Shown here in pieces: positions 8,567-18,064 of a stretch of 64,000 bases of DNA. The position numbers and the translations under genes are program-made. The stretch is taken from NCBI RefSeq assembly GCF_017874455.1, contig NZ_JAGGLN010000002.1, positions 1 to 64,000 of the forward strand, written 5' to 3'. Under the pieces are notes generated by a model, which made no database searches, was not told the origin of the DNA, and was given only the letters and a program-made list of their open reading frames with translations. Source of the DNA: Methanobacterium aggregans (GTDB lineage Archaea > Methanobacteriota > Methanobacteria > Methanobacteriales > Methanobacteriaceae). Each line of letters begins with the position of its first letter. Position 1 is the stretch's first letter.

Positions 8567-9976
8567 TTATTTCCTTCTTGGCACTATAAATCCACTGATG
8601 ACAGCTAGAACAGCCAGTATCAAATAGTTTATTGGCATACCTGTTTTCTGCATTCCAATTGTTCCTTCTTCAGTTGATGCTGCTTCTACTGTTGGAGCTT
8701 GGAGTATATTTACTCCTGCGGATAGTGTTTGATTTCCATCTGTTCCTGTTACTGTTGCCATTCCAGGACCTTCATCACCTCTTAAAATGGCAAATGCCGA
8801 TCCAAGACTCCAAGGAACTGTAACAGATTTACTGCCAACGTTACCAAGGTCTGTTTTGAAGGTTACCTCTGGACCGCTGAAGAATTGTGCGGCATCAGCA
8901 CTGTGATCAACACCATTCGAATCTGTGTAAACATTTACAGTGACCTTAGAGGTTTGACCTGTGTAGATTGTGGACGGATCTGCTGGTTTGATGTTCATGA
9001 CAAGCCATGGGCTGTACATGGTACTCTGCATATTAGTATCTACGATGTAGATTCTTCCTGCTGCTGGTCCCGAGTTGGAACCCCACCAGTTGAGTGTGGC
9101 ATTCTGTAAACCACCGTAACGGGAATAGATATCTTTACCTAAACTTGTTGCATTGTTTCCAACAAAGCGGCTGTACTTAACAGTTAAAATATCATAAGCA
9201 CTGCAGATTGCTCCACCATTGTTGCCTGCAGTGTTTTTGTTGAAGTTACAGCCAGTAATGGCAATACTCCAGTAACTGTATACAGCACCACCATCAGTTG
9301 TTGCATTGTTTTGGTCGAAAATACTGTTGTTGATTACTGTGGTTGCAAGTAACCCTGAATCAGTCCAAACGGCACCACCATACTCTGCACTGTTACCTGT
9401 GAAAGTACAGTCTGTGATTGTCATTCTTCCATCACAGTGGTAAACTGCACCACCATACTCTGCAGTGTTACCTGTGAAAGTACAGTGATTTATGGTCATA
9501 TCTCCATCGTTACCAATAGCTCCTCCGTAATCCCCGCTATTATTTTTGAAAGTACAAGAGTTTATCGTCATATTGGCGTTATAATTGTTGTATATTGCAC
9601 CCCCAAACCCGTTTGTCGCGTTAAAGAATGTTAGGTTCTGGATTGTAACACCAATAGCATTGTTGTAGAATATCTGGTTTCCTGCTCCGTTTATTATGGT
9701 TCTGTTCTGGCTTTGACCTTGTATTGTAATTGGCTGGTTAATTGTAATTTGATTGTTTCCTGTTCCACTGTACGTTCCATCTGCAATGTTTACAGTATCA
9801 CCTGCTACCGCGGTACTTACTCCTTTTTCTATTGTGAGAAAGGGATTTTCTGAGGTACCGTTTCCAGTAGTATCATTTCCAGTGGTATTCACATAAATAT
9901 CAGCAGCACTAACTGCAGAAACAGAAAGCAAAACAGCAATTAAAGCAAGTGTAATCAGTGTTATTTGTTTTTGCAT
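8567..9976 (-). CDS. Secreted beta-helix adhesin-like protein with C-terminal membrane anchor
   Basis: A 469-residue surface protein. The start MQKQITL was chosen because GGAGGTG lies 5 nt upstream; a longer frame to 10003 would place that site inside the gene. Residues 1-25 form a signal peptide ending in VSAVSA. Residues about 60-300 are parallel beta-helix repeats with the pattern TFxxNxAxYGGAV. A likely Ig-like domain (about 330-430) precedes a C-terminal hydrophobic helix ending in VPRRK. It is a close paralogue of the gene at 14127-15803, sharing 5' leader and 3' end. Such proteins decorate Methanobacteriales cell walls; the ligand is unknown. Confidence 0.85.
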   Translation of the reverse strand: MQKQITLITLALIAVLLSVSAVSAADIYVNTTGNDTTGNGTSENPFLTIEKGVSTAVAGDTVNIADGTYSGTGNNQITINQPITIQGQSQNRTIINGAGNQIFYNNAIGVTIQNLTFFNATNGFGGAIYNNYNANMTINSCTFKNNSGDYGGAIGNDGDMTINHCTFTGNTAEYGGAVYHCDGRMTITDCTFTGNSAEYGGAVWTDSGLLATTVINNSIFDQNNATTDGGAVYSYWSIAITGCNFNKNTAGNNGGAICSAYDILTVKYSRFVGNNATSLGKDIYSRYGGLQNATLNWWGSNSGPAAGRIYIVDTNMQSTMYSPWLVMNIKPADPSTIYTGQTSKVTVNVYTDSNGVDHSADAAQFFSGPEVTFKTDLGNVGSKSVTVPWSLGSAFAILRGDEGPGMATVTGTDGNQTLSAGVNILQAPTVEAASTEEGTIGMQKTGMPINYLILAVLAVISGFIVPRRK

Positions 9977-10155
9977 CTTTTCACCTCCTTCATGCTCGAT
10001 CATCGTGCCACTCCTTTTAGAGAACCTTGCTTTTTTAATGGCACTTCAGATGAAAGCTGTTTTATGAAAATCTCCACTAAAAGTTACAGCAAAGGTTACT
10101 AATGAGTGATACACACTAATATGAAAAGTTGCAATTCATATTAATATTTAACTAA
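9977..10155 (-). promoter_or_regulatory. Conserved promoter and structured 5' leader of the adhesin-like gene
   Basis: This region is homologous to 15804-15985 upstream of the second adhesin. It contains GGAGGTG next to the start, an inverted repeat GTGCCA/TGGCAC (10005-10010 and 10039-10044), a 26-bp block at 10105-10130 identical to 15934-15959, and a TATA-like TTAAATATTAATAT farther out. The implied leader is over 100 nt, long for an archaeal mRNA. Confidence 0.55.
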
Positions 10156-10569
10156 ATAAATCATGATACAAACCTTTAAATATTAGACATATCCGCAAAA
10201 ATTCATTGAAAAAGTGAACATTCCCCAATCTACTATTTTAATTCTTAGACACATTCCATGACAGAACCATTAACAAAAAAAATTCCAAAAAACTAGGATT
10301 TTATAATTTCATTACTATCTGGCCAAGATCCATTCTAAAAAATAAAATTATGCCAAAATAAAAAAAAATAGAACAGTTTAATCTTTCTTTTCAATATCAC
10401 AACCTTATTATACAATCTATACAATTTGTTCTGTTACTCTAAAAGAAGAAATTCTTATTAAAACCCCCACTTTTAGGTCAGTAAGGAAGGAGTAATGTTC
10501 TGGTGTGTCATGTAATGTGCACGACAATTGTAGATCTTTTTAAAACTATAAATGGTCCTTTATCCACAT
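10156..10569. other. Noncoding gap between adhesin promoter and adhesin remnant
   Basis: A+T-rich sequence with no supportable gene. An open frame crossing 10508-10711 on the minus strand belongs to the adhesin remnant at its far end and is otherwise chance. Confidence 0.6.
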
Positions 10570-10844
10570 TCATTTTTATGTTTGTGTTGCCTTCTCCACT
10601 GTAAACACCATTTTGATATGTGAACAGTTCCATTTTCAGCAACTGATCCCACTCCCTTAGCAATTGTAAGGTATGGAGCCTCTGCACTTCCATTGTTGGT
10701 GTCTGAACCATTGGTACTCACATAAACCTGTGAAGAAGTTGGCAATGGAGAATCACTGCCACTGGGCACTGAAATCAAAATAGCAAAGATGGCAAGTATA
10801 ATGAACATAAATCGTGTTTTAGTAGGTTTTACTTGTTTTTGCAT
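10570..10844 (-). pseudogene. 5' remnant of a third adhesin-like gene
   Basis: The first 80 codons from 10844 closely match the start of the 14127-15803 adhesin (signal peptide, then SQVYVSTNGSDTNNGSAEAP). An extra base near 10611-10616 shifts the frame, so NGVYSGEGNTNI continues in another frame, and homology stops about 10570. The GGAGGTG ribosome site of the intact copies is missing: CATGAAGGAGGTGAAAAG has become CATGAAAAG. The shared 5' leader is also absent beyond about 10855. The copy is dead. Confidence 0.85.
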
Positions 10845-11450
10845 CTTTTCATGCTTGTTCTTAATATGATATTATTACATTATCATATTCAAATCAGAAT
10901 AATACATTCACAATAATAAAACTTATGGTTTTCTCTTCAAAATACGGATGTTCAAAGCAAATAAAGACATTTAAGAAAATTTAACAACTTCCCAAGAAAT
11001 AATACTTTGAAATTAAACACCTTTACATATAGCAACTAGAATATAAAAATAAAATTCCAGAATACCATGTAAAAACTGATTAACTAAATACAAAACACCA
11101 CAAAAACATTAAAACTGTTCAATCACAACAAAAAGGACTATTCACAAAGATACAAATAGAAAAAAAGAGATAATTTGAATTTTGCTTCAGATCAGTGAAA
11201 AATAACTTTTGACAATCATGATGCGGCATTATAGTTTATGTCAGTGCGTGCAACATAAAAAAACTATTAAAAGCACCATAAATCAATTTAATCAACATAT
11301 TCCTATTTATATTTTATATGAGAAAATATACGAACGAATTTAGTTGATAATACGTCGCATGTGAGATAAAAAGCAAAAAAAGATTAAAAAACTTTAAAAA
11401 ATTCAAATAAACAACATTGAAGACGTTTTAAATTATAGGTGAATAAAAAA
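10845..11450. other. 606-base noncoding region upstream of ABC permease
   Basis: No gene seen. An inverted repeat TTTATGT at 11235-11241 and ACATAAA at 11253-11259 with an 11-base spacer may be a regulator site or the base of a small hairpin. The rest is A+T-rich. Confidence 0.5.
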
Positions 11451-12590
11451 ATGTTAGATATAGCTTTTAAAGATTTTAAGGCCAAAAAAGGCCGCACAGC
11501 CATGTGCATTATCGGTATTGTGGTGTGTGTTTTACTAATTGGTACCGTTAACCTGGTTTTGTATGAAATGGAATCCGGACTCAAGGGTGACCTTGGAACA
11601 GTCAACGGAAAATTATACTTCGAAAAAAATGGGACAAGCTACCCGCCATCTGGGAGCATAATCTCAGAGAGTCTTGGAAATGAACTATTAAACCGTAGCG
11701 AAGTTGATCAGTCTAAGAGTACAAAAGCTTTATTTGTACCAATTCAGGGAAGTGACAATGCTCAGTACACAATGATGGTAGGTATCACACCAGGTAAGGA
11801 ACAGGCTTTCATACAAAATGCCAAAGTAACTGGTAAAAGTTCACTGGTGGGTGAAAGTGACAATGCCGTTATCATTGGATCAGAAACTGCCAAAAACTAC
11901 AATGCAACAGTGGGAAGCACAATAACTGTTCAGGGAAACAAATACAAAGTCATTGGCATAATGAAAAAGGTGGGCAGTGGATGGCCCCTTACCATTGACA
12001 ATTCCATTATCATGTCCCTTTCACATGCACAGTCAGTCATGGACATGTCTGGACTGGTATCCACAGTTATAATCTCACCCACAGGATCCATTGACAATGC
12101 AGAGACCAGCCTACAGGATGCATATCCCAATTACACCATCTACTCACAGAAAGACACCCAGAAAACAATTGATGACAATCTAAGCCAGATCAGGATATTC
12201 ATGAACATGATCAGTACCTTCATATTCGTGGTTTCGGTGATCATCATCATGATCGTTATGATGATGTCAGTCAAGGAAAGGACCAAGGAAATAGGGACTA
12301 TGAGGGCTATTGGAACCAGTAAAAAGAAGATTTTGGCACTGATAATTTATGAATCACTCATCTTGAGTTTGATCGGTGGTGTTATTGGAATCCTGCTCAT
12401 GTCCCCTACATACAGCATGTTGGGTGTTTTGATGGGTGCGAAAAATGTCAATTTCCTCAGTTTCAACATACCCAGTGCAATAGTCACCCAAATACTGGCG
12501 ATAGTCTTTGTCATTGGAACGTTCAGCGGACTCATACCAGCTTACATTGCCACCCGTATCAGTCCCATAGATGCTTTAAGATATGAATAA
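11451..12590 (+). CDS. MacB-type ABC transporter permease (unit 1)
   Basis: A 379-residue FtsX/MacB-family permease. One helix near the N terminus (about residues 15-37) precedes a large extracellular domain of about 200 residues (MacB core). Three C-terminal helices follow (about 250-275, 300-325, 345-368), ending with the family-typical ISPIDALRYE. The start used is the ATG 8 nt after AGGTGA; a GTG four codons earlier overlaps that site. Its stop is followed at once by the ribosome site of the ATPase gene, so the two are co-translated. Likely cargo is a peptide or toxic compound; not determinable. Confidence 0.88.
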   Translation: MLDIAFKDFKAKKGRTAMCIIGIVVCVLLIGTVNLVLYEMESGLKGDLGTVNGKLYFEKNGTSYPPSGSIISESLGNELLNRSEVDQSKSTKALFVPIQGSDNAQYTMMVGITPGKEQAFIQNAKVTGKSSLVGESDNAVIIGSETAKNYNATVGSTITVQGNKYKVIGIMKKVGSGWPLTIDNSIIMSLSHAQSVMDMSGLVSTVIISPTGSIDNAETSLQDAYPNYTIYSQKDTQKTIDDNLSQIRIFMNMISTFIFVVSVIIIMIVMMMSVKERTKEIGTMRAIGTSKKKILALIIYESLILSLIGGVIGILLMSPTYSMLGVLMGAKNVNFLSFNIPSAIVTQILAIVFVIGTFSGLIPAYIATRISPIDALRYE

Positions 12591-12606
12591 AGGAGGTGTG
12601 TTAAAT

Positions 12607-13287
12607 ATGAAAAGTTTAGTAAAGGGAGAAGGACTTTGGAAAACCTATAAGCTCGACAGCACCGAAGTCCACGCCCTTAAAGGATTGAATATAACCGTTG
12701 ATGAGGGTGAATTTGTATCCATAATGGGACCATCCGGTTCAGGAAAATCAACACTCCTCAACATGATCGGGGGTCTGGACACCCCTACCAAGGGAGATCT
12801 TTACATAGGGGATAGAAAAAAATCCTCAATGAAGGATTCAGAACTTACAAAGATGCGAGCAGAGAATATAGGATATATATTCCAGACTTTTAACCTTTTA
12901 CCTGCCCTGACTGTCCGGGGTAATGTGGAATTCCCCATGAGGAACCTATCCGGTGATAAAAAACTCAATAAACAGTCCAGAATTAAAAGGGCTGAAGAAT
13001 GTGTAGAAATGGTTGGCCTGGGTCACAGGATGAATCAGCTTCCATCCAAGCTTTCTGGAGGGGAAAGGCAGAGGGTGGCTATTGCCCGTTCACTGGTTAA
13101 CCATCCAAAATTCATTTTAGCAGATGAACCAACAGGAAACCTGGACAGCATAGCCACTGCTAACATAATTGAACTCCTCCATCAGGTTAACGACGAAGGA
13201 ACCAACGTGATCATGGTTACCCATGACGTGGAAACCACTAAAGATACACGGGTGATGCGTATTAAGGATGGATTGATCGAAGATTAA
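12607..13287 (+). CDS. MacB/LolD-type ABC transporter ATPase (unit 1)
   Basis: A 226-residue ATP-binding subunit. Walker A is GPSGSGKST (residues 41-49), the Q-loop is FQTFNLLPALT, the signature is LSGGERQRVAIAR, and Walker B is ILADEPTGNLD, followed by the switch His in VTHD. The start was set at the ATG downstream of AGGAGGTG at 12591-12598; an earlier in-frame ATG at 12583 overlaps the permease stop. It powers the preceding permease. The MacB-like pairing lacks any adaptor protein, as expected in a cell without an outer membrane. Confidence 0.93.
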   Translation: MKSLVKGEGLWKTYKLDSTEVHALKGLNITVDEGEFVSIMGPSGSGKSTLLNMIGGLDTPTKGDLYIGDRKKSSMKDSELTKMRAENIGYIFQTFNLLPALTVRGNVEFPMRNLSGDKKLNKQSRIKRAEECVEMVGLGHRMNQLPSKLSGGERQRVAIARSLVNHPKFILADEPTGNLDSIATANIIELLHQVNDEGTNVIMVTHDVETTKDTRVMRIKDGLIED

Positions 13288-13401
13288 ATCCACCTTTAAC
13301 CTTATTTTTTAGTATTCCCGGATATAATATTTTGACCAATAGCATCTCTGAAGCGCCTACCTAAAATCACAAATTAGCCTCATTTTTCATCCCCCTCCTT
13401 T

Positions 13402-13414
13402 TTCTACTGTAGAA
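13402..13414. repeat. Dispersed palindrome TTCTACTGTAGAA, copy 1
   Basis: A 13-base element with perfect 6-bp arms. An identical copy is at 21169-21181, with similar bases downstream (GTGAAGG at similar spacing). It lies between the ABC unit and the PNPOx gene. Confidence 0.4.
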
Positions 13415-13574
13415 CTTAATTTTCCAGTGAAGGTTTTAACATATTTATTCATCAGACAAAGTGTTTCAATGATTATAACTGGCTTGGAGTTGGATCTTTT
13501 CATTTTTCTTCCATCCAATTGTTCTCACATATATTTAAAGCTCGATTTACAAAATAACATACAGGAGTGATAGT

Positions 13575-13997
13575 ATGGATTTTGAAGATTGTATAAAATT
13601 TGCAAATGAAACACCTGTTTGCTACCTTGCAACTGCAGACAGAGACCAGCCCCGTGTAAGGGCACTTGGATTCTGGTTCGCAGATGAAACTGGATTCTAC
13701 TTTCAGATAGGATCCATGAAAGATATGTACGGACAGCTGCAAGCAAATCCTAAAGTTGAAGCATGTTTCTGGCAGCCAGATGAACAGACAGGGACCATGA
13801 TGAGGGTTGCAGGTGAAATAGAATTTGTGAATGACCCAGAACTTAAAAAGAAGGTTTTAGAAGACAGACCATTTTTAAAGGAGTTTGGGATGACATTCGA
13901 TCATCCAGGACTGATAATTTTCAGAATTGCCAAAGGTGAAGCATACTTCTGGACCATGCAGACCAACTTCGAACCTAAAAAGATGATTGAGTTCTGA
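13575..13997 (+). CDS. Pyridoxamine 5'-phosphate oxidase-family flavoprotein
   Basis: A 140-residue split-barrel protein. The motif CYLATADRDQPRVRALGFWF near residues 16-35 is typical of the FMN- or F420-binding PNPOx-like fold. It is shorter than true PdxH and lacks that enzyme's substrate-binding C terminus. The probable role is reduction of a small molecule or flavin storage. The ATG has a GGAGTGAT ribosome site. Monocistronic by spacing. Confidence 0.8.
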   Translation: MDFEDCIKFANETPVCYLATADRDQPRVRALGFWFADETGFYFQIGSMKDMYGQLQANPKVEACFWQPDEQTGTMMRVAGEIEFVNDPELKKKVLEDRPFLKEFGMTFDHPGLIIFRIAKGEAYFWTMQTNFEPKKMIEF

Positions 13998-14126
13998 AAT
14001 CACTGCAAATCCCAGTTTTGAATTAAAATAAAAGTTATTTTATAATTTATTTTAAAATTAATTCTTTTTTTATGAAATTAATAGGAATAGTACTACTAAA
14101 TAAAAAAAATAAAAAAGTGAGAGATT

Positions 14127-15803
14127 TTATTTCCTTCTTGGCACTACAAATCCACTGATCACAGCTAAAATAGCCAGTACAAGATAGTTCAATGGTAAAC
14201 CTGTGTTCTGCATTGCTACTGTGTTGCTTGTTGTGCTGCTTGCTGCATTGGCAGTTGGAACTTCAAGAATGTTGACACTACCTGAGAGTGTTTGAGCATC
14301 AACATTGGCTGTTATGAATGCCATTCCACTTACTGGGTCGCCTGCTGCGTTCCAAGCCCTTAAAACTGCGGTTGCAATACCATTAACAGTGTACTTGGTT
14401 ATGGTTTGACTTCCAACCTGTCCAAGGCTTGTGGTGAATGTTACCGGAGTTCCATCTGGTACGTGGCCGTTTGCAGGGTCGTGGTAAGTCCCATTACTAT
14501 CGTAGAGGAAGTTTGCTGTTAATGTGGTTGTTGTGCCCCCATTCATAAGGACCTTTGTTGGATTTAAATTCATAACAATCCACGGAGCATAGTAAGTTGA
14601 CTCTAAATTAGTTTTATCCGCCCCTACAGTGTTAGGACCACTGTTACTACCCCACCAGTTGTACTTAGCGTCCAGAACCTGACTTGATGAAACAGGTGCT
14701 GCAGAGAGTAATTTAGGCATCATACTAGTGGTGTTGTTGTAGTATACTCCATATGGAGTGTTTCCATAGAACCTGTTGAAGTTGATCAATAGTTCGTTGG
14801 TAATTGGATTACTGTCTTTCAAAAAACTAAACATTGGAGTCTGGAAGTTTTGGATGTATATGCCACTTCCAACGTTGCTCAGGAACTGGTTACCGATTAT
14901 CTTATAGGAGTAATTACTTCTTGGACTTAAATACAGTCCTCCACCCAAACTTGCTGATTCTTCTTTGTTTTGTTGTTCAACTGCTTTATTGTTCTTTAAT
15001 GTACTGTTTGTCATGTTAAACGTAACATCATAACCATAAGGATTAGCTATAGCACCACCACGTGATGCAGTGTTACCCGTGAATGTACAGCTTGTGATCG
15101 TTGTAGTAGTCTGAGAATCCATGTAGATGGCACCACCTTCATAATATGCAGTGTTACCTGTGAATGTAGATTCCGTGATTGTTGCTGTTCCATCGCATTG
15201 GTAAATTGCACCACCTTCATAAGCACTGTTACCTATGAATGTAGAACGATTTACAGTTAAATTTCCATCATTCATGATGGCTCCACCATATTCAGATCCG
15301 GTGTTGCCTTTGAAAGTACAGTCCTTTATTATTGCAGTAGCATCCTCATAGTTGTAGATTGCACCACCACCATAGTTATTGACAGAATAATCGCCATTGT
15401 TAGTTCCGTTTATGAATGTTAAATTCTGAATTGTAACAGTTCCACTGTGAATGTTGAATATCCAATTAGTGCCTGCTCCGTTTATTATGGTTCCTGTTTG
15501 GCTTTGACCAATGAGGTTCATACTGTAACCGATTGTTATGTTTGTGTTGCCTTCTCCACTGTAAACACCATTTGCTATGTGCACAGTTCCGTTTTCAGCA
15601 GCTGATCCAACTCCCTTCTGTATTGTAAGATAAGGAGCCTCTGCACTTCCATTGTTGGTGTCTGAACCATTGGTACTCACATAAACCTGGGAAGCAGTAC
15701 CAACAGGAATAGCACTGACACTGGATACTGAAACCAGAATAGCAAAAATAGCAAGCATAATGAACATAAACTGTGTTTTAGTAGGTTTTATTTGTTTTTG
15801 CAT
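14127..15803 (-). CDS. Secreted beta-helix adhesin-like protein, larger paralogue
   Basis: A 558-residue protein starting MQKQIKPTKTQ, with GGAGGTG 5 nt upstream; a longer frame to 15872 is unlikely. Residues 1-33 form a signal peptide (FIMLAIFAILVSVSSVSA). Right-handed beta-helix repeats cover about residues 70-360, with TFTGNTA and YGGAI/EGGAI turns. A domain with SNGTYHDPANGHVPDGTPVTF follows, resembling Ig-like domains. The C terminus has a hydrophobic helix and ends in VPRRK, as in the paralogue at 8567-9976. Exported to the cell surface by Sec; binding partner unknown. Confidence 0.87.
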   Translation of the reverse strand: MQKQIKPTKTQFMFIMLAIFAILVSVSSVSAIPVGTASQVYVSTNGSDTNNGSAEAPYLTIQKGVGSAAENGTVHIANGVYSGEGNTNITIGYSMNLIGQSQTGTIINGAGTNWIFNIHSGTVTIQNLTFINGTNNGDYSVNNYGGGAIYNYEDATAIIKDCTFKGNTGSEYGGAIMNDGNLTVNRSTFIGNSAYEGGAIYQCDGTATITESTFTGNTAYYEGGAIYMDSQTTTTITSCTFTGNTASRGGAIANPYGYDVTFNMTNSTLKNNKAVEQQNKEESASLGGGLYLSPRSNYSYKIIGNQFLSNVGSGIYIQNFQTPMFSFLKDSNPITNELLINFNRFYGNTPYGVYYNNTTSMMPKLLSAAPVSSSQVLDAKYNWWGSNSGPNTVGADKTNLESTYYAPWIVMNLNPTKVLMNGGTTTTLTANFLYDSNGTYHDPANGHVPDGTPVTFTTSLGQVGSQTITKYTVNGIATAVLRAWNAAGDPVSGMAFITANVDAQTLSGSVNILEVPTANAASSTTSNTVAMQNTGLPLNYLVLAILAVISGFVVPRRK

Positions 15804-15985
15804 CTTTTCACCTCCTTTATGCTCGATCAGTGTAGCACTCCTTTTAAAGAACCTTGCTTTTTTTAATGGCACACTTGAAACAATGGTTTTAAGTGAAAAA
15901 CTCCACTAAAAATTGCAACAAAGTTTATTAGTAAGTGATACACACTAATATGAAAAGTTATAACTTATATTAATATTTAACTAAA
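15804..15985 (-). promoter_or_regulatory. Conserved promoter and leader of the larger adhesin-like gene
   Basis: Homologous to the leader of the first adhesin gene. It keeps the GGAGGTG site, an imperfect version of the leader hairpin (AGTGT...ACACT arms), the identical 26-bp block at 15934-15959, and a TATA-like A+T block just beyond it. The block is 131 bp from the start codon here and 129 bp in the other gene. Confidence 0.55.
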
Positions 15986-16309
15986 AAAATCCCAATAAAA
16001 GACTTTAAATACTGCAACAATCACCAAAAATTCATTAAAAAAGTGAACATCCTCCCAAGGTAGAATCATATATTTCATCCCATTATCATTTCAGTTTTTA
16101 AATACCTTCCCTGAAAAAACACTTATAAATATTAATACCAAAAATTCTCAACCCTTTTAAGATTCCTAAATTCAATTAAATAACGTAATATCGTGAAATA
16201 TATCTTAAAAATAAGATTTCATGTTAAACATTGATTATACATTAAAATTTAATAAAAAAAAGGTTATTTTTAAGTTTTAATATTCTCCTTAGCTGGATCC
16301 AAAGACTGT
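15986..16309. other. Noncoding gap
   Basis: A+T-rich with no gene. Lies between the divergently oriented leader of the adhesin and the 3' end of the hydrolase gene. Confidence 0.6.
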
Positions 16310-17053
16310 TCAAAGCCCCTCAACGAACCTAACGATGTAATCAACTGTAATATCCTGCTGTTTTTCCCTTGTTATGGTGCTGTTGTTGTCACCAGCCTGC
16401 ACACCGTAGTCACCGAAGTTGTAGTGGTTGCCTCCAGGTATGGTTATGAAGGTGGTGTTTGCAGGGAACTTGTCCAGATTTTTAGAGATATCTTCAGCTG
16501 TTGCCAGCCCGTCAAGGGATCCCCTGATTGAAAGGGCTTTGAAAGTGGCATTTGATGCATTTGTGGAGGGATAAGCTGCCAGGTATATGACTCCTCTGAT
16601 TTTATCCTGATGCTTCATGGCGTATTCAGATGCAAAAACTCCACCGAGTGAATGACCCCCAATCACCCATTCATCGATCTCTCCATGTTTAGCTATGACA
16701 GCACCTGCTTTATCACTACCAAAAAATGCCAGGTTGAATGGCATTTTAACAATGATTGTTGTGTATCCTTTTTGAGCAAGTTTAGAAGCCATGACTGAGT
16801 AAGCTTCAGCCTGAATCTTGGCTCCAGGGTAAATTATGATTCCAGTTGTGCTCTTATTTGTGGTGGGAGTGAATGTGATGTAATCAGAGCTATCTGATAC
16901 ACTGTAAGTTTCTGTTGATTTAAGCGCAGTTAAAGCCTTGCTATCAGCGTGATAGTAATCAGAAACATAGAAAGTGAATGCTGCAGCTATTATGAGAAAT
17001 ACAGCTAAAACAGTTAGTAAAATCAGCTTCTTTTTGGAATTTACATATTTCAT
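16310..17053 (-). CDS. Membrane-anchored or secreted alpha/beta hydrolase
   Basis: A 247-residue protein. An N-terminal hydrophobic segment (about residues 10-30) is a signal anchor. The nucleophile elbow is GGHSLGG, the oxyanion region is IIYPGAKI, an acid is probable at RGSLDGLA, and the catalytic His is in PGGNHYNFGDYG. The arrangement fits the alpha/beta hydrolase_5 family of small esterases. The start was moved to the ATG 8 nt after GGGAG; one five codons upstream has a weaker site. Substrate unknown; activity is expected outside the membrane. Confidence 0.82.
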   Translation of the reverse strand: MKYVNSKKKLILLTVLAVFLIIAAAFTFYVSDYYHADSKALTALKSTETYSVSDSSDYITFTPTTNKSTTGIIIYPGAKIQAEAYSVMASKLAQKGYTTIIVKMPFNLAFFGSDKAGAVIAKHGEIDEWVIGGHSLGGVFASEYAMKHQDKIRGVIYLAAYPSTNASNATFKALSIRGSLDGLATAEDISKNLDKFPANTTFITIPGGNHYNFGDYGVQAGDNNSTITREKQQDITVDYIVRFVEGL

Positions 17054-17411
17054 GATTATGTCTCCCATTCAGAAGGTACCTGACTCTTATTTTAATTAGA
17101 TCTACAGCCACTAAACATTTTTTTAAATTCAAAGGCATCTGCAGGAAGTATGACTTAAAATTTTGTCTTTAAGTTCAAATTTACTGATTTTTTTAAGTAT
17201 TCAAAGTTTGTCACTTGTTTTTTGAAGAAATTCTGTTTATATCTTTTAGATTTCAAACATGAAAAAGATTAGGGTTTAGTGAGATTGAATCTTTGGTTAA
17301 ATGGATGGATTGATTTGTAAATTTGAAAAAGAGCATCATGAATACAATGCCAAGCCTAATTGATAATTAAAAACATCTAATTTTTTAAAAATTGAGTTTA
17401 TGCAACTATTT
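17054..17411. other. Noncoding gap
   Basis: A+T-rich, with no open frame or repeat that I can support. Confidence 0.55.
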
Positions 17412-17564
17412 CTAATGTACTGGTATTTCTAAAATTCCCTGCTCGTATTTTTGATGTATTTGATTTTTCTGAACTTTAAAACCGCATTTACTGCATTTAA
17501 TTGATTTTTTAGTCTTTGTGGGTATCATAACACCCCGATCTTTTTTGTGAATTAACTCACTCAT
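17412..17564 (-). CDS. 50-residue CxxC protein, unknown function
   Basis: A small frame starting MSELIHKKDRGV, with a strong AAAGGTGAT ribosome site 5 nt before the ATG. Near residues 21-29 it has SIKCSKCGF, a single CxxC knuckle as in zinc-ribbon halves, in a Lys-rich context. There is no second CxxC, so metal binding would require a dimer. The good ribosome site and codon pattern make it likely real although it is isolated. Function unknown. Confidence 0.5.
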   Translation of the reverse strand: MSELIHKKDRGVMIPTKTKKSIKCSKCGFKVQKNQIHQKYEQGILEIPVH

Positions 17565-18064
17565 TATTCATCACCTTTTAAGTTAATAGTATCATAGGTT
17601 TAATAATTAATAAATATTCCGATTTTAACCGCTCCAAATGGAGTAAAATAACTAGAATGTTGATAGTATAATTAGATCAATAATATTTCATAAACCTTAT
17701 GTTCCTTTTACAAATTTCAGGACATTAAAACAGATATAAAACTCGGAGAAAGTTTAGAGGAAAATTTATAAAAAATTATAGGATTCAGATCATTTTTAGT
17801 TAATAGAAAGGTTCAGTTTTAACATGGAAAAAATGTATCGAATTTTCTTAACTATCCACTACACTACCTAATATGTTTTCAGTAGCTTTAAAGCTTCGGT
17901 TTTTTTAAGGGAAGTTTTTCTAATTTTCATGAAACTTTTAGAGGAAATGCTCCAGAATGCCCATAACAATTTATTGGTTCGGTTAAAGATATAAAAACAA
18001 AACCCTGTGAAACTCAGTGAATTGGATGAAAAGAATGAGATTTTATGGGTTTGGGAGTAATACT
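17565..18064. other. 500-base noncoding gap
   Basis: No gene seen. The small CxxC gene reads away to the left and the following hypothetical gene reads to the right, so both promoters should lie here. CAAATGGAGTAA near 17636 recurs near 18546, which may be chance. Confidence 0.5.

Noticed and set aside
11439..11450. GTG start for the first ABC permease
   Set aside because: It overlaps the AGGTGA ribosome site that fits the ATG at 11451 better.
13500..13746. Antisense open frames across the PNPOx gene
   Set aside because: They lie opposite a clear protein family member and have no ribosome sites.
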